Source: Paralvinella palmiformis (Eukaryota; Annelida; Polychaeta; Terebellida; Alvinellidae). From it: a DNA stretch of 64,000 nucleotides. Under the pieces are notes generated by a model. The model was not told where the DNA came from, ran no database searches, and worked only from the letters and a program-made list of their open reading frames with translations. The stretch covers positions 1-64,000 of the forward strand of contig JAODUP010001182.1 in NCBI GenBank assembly GCA_025642065.1, given 5' to 3'. Shown piece after piece: positions 59,751-64,000 of this stretch. Position 1 is the stretch's first letter, and each line of letters starts with the position of its first letter. The position numbers were made by a program, and so were the translations under genes.

Positions 59751-60130
59751 GTGAGTAAGTGAGTGAGTGAGTGAGTGAGTGAGTGAGTGAGTGAGTGAGT
59801 CAGTCAGTCAGTCAGTCAGTCAGTCAGTCAGTCAGTCAGTCAGTTAGCGGGGTAGTAAATGAGGGAGTGAATGAGTGAGTGAGTGAACTCACTGACTGAC
59901 CTATTGTCTTACCTGCTGACTAACAGACTGGTCGGTTGACTTACTTTCTACTTGACTGACTGACTATCTGTCAATGAATCCCTTACTTAAAATCTAACAC
60001 CCTTATTCAATAACCCGAAACACAGCAAATCCCATTCATTAATTCTCTCAGAAAGATATTGGCTGCCTAACTGATTCACTCACTACTCACTCACTTACTC
60101 ACTCACTCATTCACTGACTCACCCCCTTTC
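59751..60130. repeat. (GTGA)n-(GTCA)n array with decayed flanks
   Basis: Perfect core 59751-59844 (GAGT units then CAGT units). Scattered GAGTGAGTGA, ACTGACTGAC and ACTCACTCAC motifs continue to about 60120, suggesting a once longer array. Confidence 0.9.
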
Positions 60131-60635
60131 TGTTCGAGTCAATGATTCACCGGCGGACTTTACGACTTCCACACAAACTAACTGACTAAAGGAAAGACTG
60201 ACACATTAACTGCGTCGCTCACTGATTGTTTGACTGACACCTGTCGATAGATAATTGTTGTTAAGGTGGTAACTAGTACGTCCTAACCGCAGTAAATAAT
60301 GACACGTGATCTCCTGCTGACGTCATGGTATCGGTAATAAATTACTGAGACCATACCGGAAGTTGTCAGCCTGTCGGCCATAATTATAGATCCAGTCTGG
60401 TAATTAAGACTGATATATTCTGTTTATATAGATAGATTGTGGGATAGGTAGATGGTTAGATGGATCGATGGATGGATGGGTGGATGGATGGGTAAATCCA
60501 TATACAGATAGACATATAGATAGAAAGCTAGATAGAAACGAAATAAAATGAGATACACGGAAATAGGCAATTAGTTATACAAGTAAAAAGACAAATCATC
60601 AGATATACAGGTAATGGGTATGACTGTAATGTATA
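60131..60635. other. No gene seen; GGAT/GATA units and one CRE
   Basis: TGACGTCA at 60318. GATGGATG units at 60460-60495 and GATA units to 60535. Confidence 0.5.
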
Positions 60636-60785
<150 letters not shown>

Positions 60786-60920
60786 GACATTGTTTCCTTC
60801 ACATCTACATGTCTATGGTCTAAAAAAGTCGTGATTAACAATTCATTCCCCTGATGAATCGGTCAAATGCTGTAATCATGATTTGTCGTGTTATTCCCTA
60901 TCCGTTTACCGTCGAATAAG

Positions 60921-61000
60921 ATGCACACACACACATACACACACACACAAGCGCACACACGTACGCGCTCGCCCACACATACACACGCCCACACATGCAC
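60921..61000. repeat. Imperfect (AC)n
   Basis: ACAC with CGC interruptions. Confidence 0.85.
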
Positions 61001-61179
61001 ATGTTTTCAATAAGCAGACCCAGAACCGGGCGCACATTCGAGAACTGATTAGGCGTGAAGTGTTTTCTGACCTTGTATACGACCTTGTCAGGCCAAATCA
61101 CGCATCGTCTGCTTACGTTGATAATTACCGCGACCCAATCGAGAGAATTAGAAAAAATAAGAATATTCTAACAAATTAG
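61001..61179 (+). other. Open, coding-like segment of unknown nature
   Basis: One plus frame reads TQNRAHIRELIRREVFSDLV, then YDLVRPNHASSAYVDN and DPIERIRKNK before a stop at 61177. Residue use looks protein-like and amphipathic, but there is no clear start, splice border or family. It could be a conserved non-coding element or old coding debris. Confidence 0.25.
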
Positions 61180-61370
61180 TGGCCCGCCGGGTCGGAGCCA
61201 GGTGAGCCAAAAAAATGCAATTAGCAAGCCGTTCTAATCCCACACGCGACACCGCGTGACCTATATAACAGCGCCGCCTGCCGATTTCCGGGGCCCGGGG
61301 TGATGCAACGTCACGTGACTGGTGGCCTTGACCCAACAGGTGCATGTTCGTTTACCAAGACGAAATGGGG
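61180..61370. other. GC-rich CpG-containing segment
   Basis: GTGGCCCGCCGGGTCGGAG, CCGGGGCCCGGGGTGATG and GTCACGTGAC give local GC well above the neighbourhood. No gene seen. Confidence 0.4.
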
Positions 61371-61954
61371 TATTCTAGAAGGGACAGCTCACATGATCTT
61401 AGGAGGGGGGGGGGTTCGCTACCTAAAGATGTTTACTGTCAATTAAGTAAAACGCGGGGAGACCCTGCTGACTGGAAGATGGTCTGACGTCACTGATTTT
61501 CACATCCTTCCACCAGAAGTAGGTTTCCAAATTTATTGTGTATGGTGCATTAAAAACATTATTCTGCCAGACCTTGCTGTTAAGCAGTTACGGTGCCGAT
61601 ACACTCAGTATTAAGCTGATTTGCTGAATCGGTGCATTAAGTCGCAATTTGTATCTATTTCGGATCTCACTTCGATCGGCCGCACAAGAAGCGAATTCGG
61701 ACTGATCAGGGTCGGATAAATGAGATTCCACTGCGACGTTATGTCCTGATATATCACCGTATTGGTAGTGTTTCGGGTTGATAACTCTTCGCTGATAAAA
61801 CGTTATCCGCCGTATTAAGCAATGTATCTGACATTGCGGTTGCGTGTTGTCATTCATTCAATCTGTGTTCTATTTCAGTTTCTTTCATTACCTAATTATT
61901 TACGTATCTTTCAATCTATGCCTAGGGTAATTCGTTTGTTTTGATGCAGTTGTT

Positions 61955-61956
<2 letters not shown>
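61371..61956. other. No assigned feature; one CRE
   Basis: TGACGTCA at 61485. An 89-codon minus frame (61588-61857) has mixed composition and no motif recognised. Confidence 0.4.

Positions 61957-62012
<56 letters not shown>
61957..62012. repeat. (ATA)n microsatellite
   Basis: About 18 units. Confidence 0.96.
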
Positions 62013-62282
62013 GTGATACCTCGCTCTACGTCATAAATTGGTTGCAAAATGACTGTCGATGTAAACATCTTAATGTTTATGGATATGCTTTTGTTTAATT
62101 TTAAATTGTTTTTAGCTTCATTTACAAATTATTATTAATTTATTTATTTCACGTCCTTTTATAACGTGTAGATGACGTCGCTGAGTGACGTAATGACGTT
62201 TGCTGAACTGAAATTTGCTCTAGAAAAGTGGCGATATGGCAAATTTGACGTAAAACGAAATGAAGTACAGCGGGGTATTACT

Positions 62283-62305
62283 GTAGTAGTAGTAGTAATA
62301 ATAAT

Positions 62306-62358
<53 letters not shown>
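62283..62358. repeat. (TAG)-(TAA)-(TA)n array
   Basis: TAG, then TAA units, then about 48 bp of TA. Confidence 0.95.
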
Positions 62359-62362
<4 letters not shown>

Positions 62363-62385
62363 TATATAGATGTATATTCAGTGAG

Positions 62386-62475
62386 TACTTACTAGCAGGA
62401 GCCATTCAAAGGCGCATACATTGATACCCCAAATAATATGTTAAATAATTAATATTTAGTTGTATGAACTTTTAC
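62386..62475 (-). mobile_element. LINE 3' tail, type 2
   Basis: Minus strand ATTATTTGGGGTATCAATG, GCGCCTTTGAATGGCTCC, TGCTAGTAAGTACT match the tail at 37235-37310. Confidence 0.7.
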
Positions 62476-62655
62476 CGATAACAGCGAATATCTGATTCAT
62501 ATTAGAATACTATAATCACATCTTCATTTCGAAAAAGCACTGGCACAGATAATACAACTTCTGGATGAATCATCAGTGTAATGACTACCTAAAGTGGTGC
62601 GTGCATGCGTGCATGCATGCGTGCGTACGTGTGTGTGTGCATTCATTCCTGCGTC

Positions 62656-62656
<1 letters not shown>

Positions 62657-62694
<38 letters not shown>
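62657..62694. repeat. (TA)n tract abutting a splice acceptor
   Basis: Ends 13 nt before exon 2 of the NCS gene and so replaces most of the usual pyrimidine tract. Confidence 0.95.
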
Positions 62695-62696
<2 letters not shown>

Positions 62697-62707
62697 TCCT
62701 ATTTCAG

Positions 62708-62863
62708 AAAGATTGTCCCAGCGGCCAGTTAAGTCGGAAGAAGTTTATGGCTATTTACGTCAGCCTGTTCCCTGATGGTAAGGCTGGACCATTCTATGAG
62801 CACGTATTTCGGACATTTGACCAAGATGGCAGCGGAAAGATCGACTTTAAGGAATTCTTACAG
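62708..62863 (+). CDS. Neuronal calcium sensor (NCS) protein, exon 2 (EF-hands 1 and 2)
   Basis: Fifty-two codons in phase with exon 1 (35 codons), after acceptor CTTCCTATTTCAG and before donor GTTTGT. Residues 36-46 read KDCPSGQLSRK. The Cys-Pro in the first loop is the hallmark of the non-binding EF-hand 1 of NCS proteins. Next come FPDG, EHVFRTF and the complete EF-hand 2 loop DQDGSGKIDFKE, with Asp at 1, 3 and 9, Ser at 5, Gly at 6 and Glu at 12, so it should bind calcium. The product is cut by the window: EF-hands 3 and 4, about 100 residues of the usual 190, must lie further right. Ca-myristoyl switching at membranes is known for the family and inferred here. Confidence 0.94.
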
Positions 62864-62979
62864 GTTTGTGACGTCAGTATATCTAAGATTGGAGGTTATA
62901 ATTAGATAACTCGATTTGTTTCTGACATCAATAATAATTTATTTAATATAACAAAGTATTAATAATCATAATTAGTAGC
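62864..62979 (+). other. Start of intron 2, CRE at its edge
   Basis: TGACGTCA at 62869, five bases inside the donor. AT-rich after that. Confidence 0.7.
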
Positions 62980-63403
62980 GGTCGTATTACTAATGGTAGT
63001 TGTAGCAGTAGTGGTGGTAGTGTAATAATATTGATACAATTAAGAGTATTAACGGTAGTAGATGTAGAAATAATAGTATTAATATTGGTGGTAGTAATAA
63101 TAGTTGTACTAGTTTAGCAGCGATAGTAGTAGCTGTAATAATAGTAGCTGTAATAGTAGTAGTTGTAATAGTAGTAGCTTTAATAGTAGTAGTTGTAATA
63201 GTAGTAGCTTTAATAGTAGTAGTTGTAATAGTAGTAGCAGTAATAGTAGTAGCTGTAATGGTAGTAGCTGTAATAGTATTGCTATTATAGTATTAGCTGT
63301 AATAGTAGTAGCTGTAATAGTAATAGTCGTATTTGGGATATTAGTGGTGCGGGTAGTAGCATTAATAGTAATCCTATTAGCAGCATGATTCGCAACATTG
63401 GTG

Positions 63404-63452
<49 letters not shown>
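62980..63452. repeat. (TAG)/(TAA) trinucleotide arrays
   Basis: Imperfect GTAGTAGCTGTAATA units repeated (15- and 18-bp periods) at 63110-63330, then (AAT)n 63403-63452. Confidence 0.93.
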
Positions 63453-63456
<4 letters not shown>

Positions 63457-63479
63457 CAATGAAGTACTATGATTATATT

Positions 63480-63782
63480 ATAAGAAAGTCAACTCACCAC
63501 AACCATTACTATTACTACCAGCACTATTTCTCCATCTATTAATATATCTACTACTACTACTGCTACTTATACTACTACTACTACAACTACAACTATTACT
63601 ACTACTATTACTACTACTATTACTACTACTATTATTGCTACTGCTACTACTACTACTACTACTACAACTACAACTACAGCTACAACTATTACTACTACTA
63701 CTACTACTACTACTACTATTACTACTACTATTACTACTACTAGTATTGCTACTGCTGCTGCTACTACTACTACTACTACTAC

Positions 63783-63815
<33 letters not shown>
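63480..63815. repeat. (ACT)/(ATT) trinucleotide arrays
   Basis: Mostly ACT units, complementary in sense to the AGT/TAG arrays 200-400 bp to the left, then (AAT)n. The open frames here are artefacts. Confidence 0.93.
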
Positions 63816-63816
<1 letters not shown>

Positions 63817-64000
63817 ACTACTACAATTATTGGGAAGGCGAGACGATGAAAAATCATTATTGTTGTTTAATTAATACAATCCGGTATAAGTAGGTATAGT
63901 CTGAGAGTTGCTGCGCGGTTTAAATCTTCTGGCATCTTGAATGTAAAATTCCAGGTAGCTTTATTTATGTTATGCATGACGACGTCTGCAAAATGTTACC
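63816..64000. other. No feature seen
   Basis: Window end, inside intron 2 of the NCS gene. Confidence 0.4.

Noticed and set aside
63109..63459. Leu/Ile-rich long frames in the last kilobase
   Set aside because: Trinucleotide arrays translated in frame; no gene.

Overview
This is a repeat-dominated stretch of an animal nuclear genome. It is AT-rich and shows no prokaryotic gene organisation. It has split coding exons with GT/AG borders, tRNA-derived SINEs, non-LTR retrotransposon remnants and very many microsatellites. The mix (L2/CR1-like and RNase H-bearing LINEs, SINEs with L2-type tails, GTGA/GTCA arrays, a calcium-sensor gene with a very long intron) suggests a lophotrochozoan, most likely a marine mollusc. 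That assignment is inference, not proof.

Only one protein-coding gene is recognised with confidence. It is a neuronal calcium sensor (NCS) gene on the + strand. Exon 46981-47085 encodes the start, with an N-myristoylation-type Met-Gly-Asn. Exon 62708-62863 continues in the same phase through the degenerate EF-hand 1 and a complete EF-hand 2. The intron between them is 15,622 bp, and EF-hands 3-4 must lie beyond the right edge. A GC-richer block with a CRE palindrome precedes the first coding exon and is a candidate promoter or 5' UTR.

Layout. 1-215 is the edge of a transposon-type ORF (minus). 264-1390, 9437-12560, 15205-15462, 31410-32725 and about 44550 carry copies of a composite repeat, called RptA here: a (GT)n tract followed by a unit of about 1 kb. 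LINE remnants lie at 7860-8470, 13480-15150 (reverse transcriptase plus RNase H), 17560-19080 (two elements), 27838-28890, 37110-37330, 53620-54110, 56161-57085 (with a SINE nested in it) and 62386-62475. One SINE family, called SINE-A here, has about 16 copies, and several other tRNA-headed families are present. Two DNA-transposon-like elements flanked by TTAA lie at 26757-27644 and 36247-36875. Minisatellites occur at 39455-39655, 42276-42632, 45510-46480 and 48720-49490. The last 1 kb is mostly trinucleotide arrays.

Most open frames here are microsatellite or minisatellite artefacts. No true tRNA, rRNA, CRISPR array or operon was seen. The most interesting signals are the two TTAA-flanked elements, the excess of the CRE palindrome TGACGTCA around the calcium-sensor locus, the SINE/LINE pair with a shared 3' tail, the SINE nested in a LINE with a visible target-site duplication, the RptA unit with its recurring short open frame, and a candidate membrane-protein exon inside the big intron.
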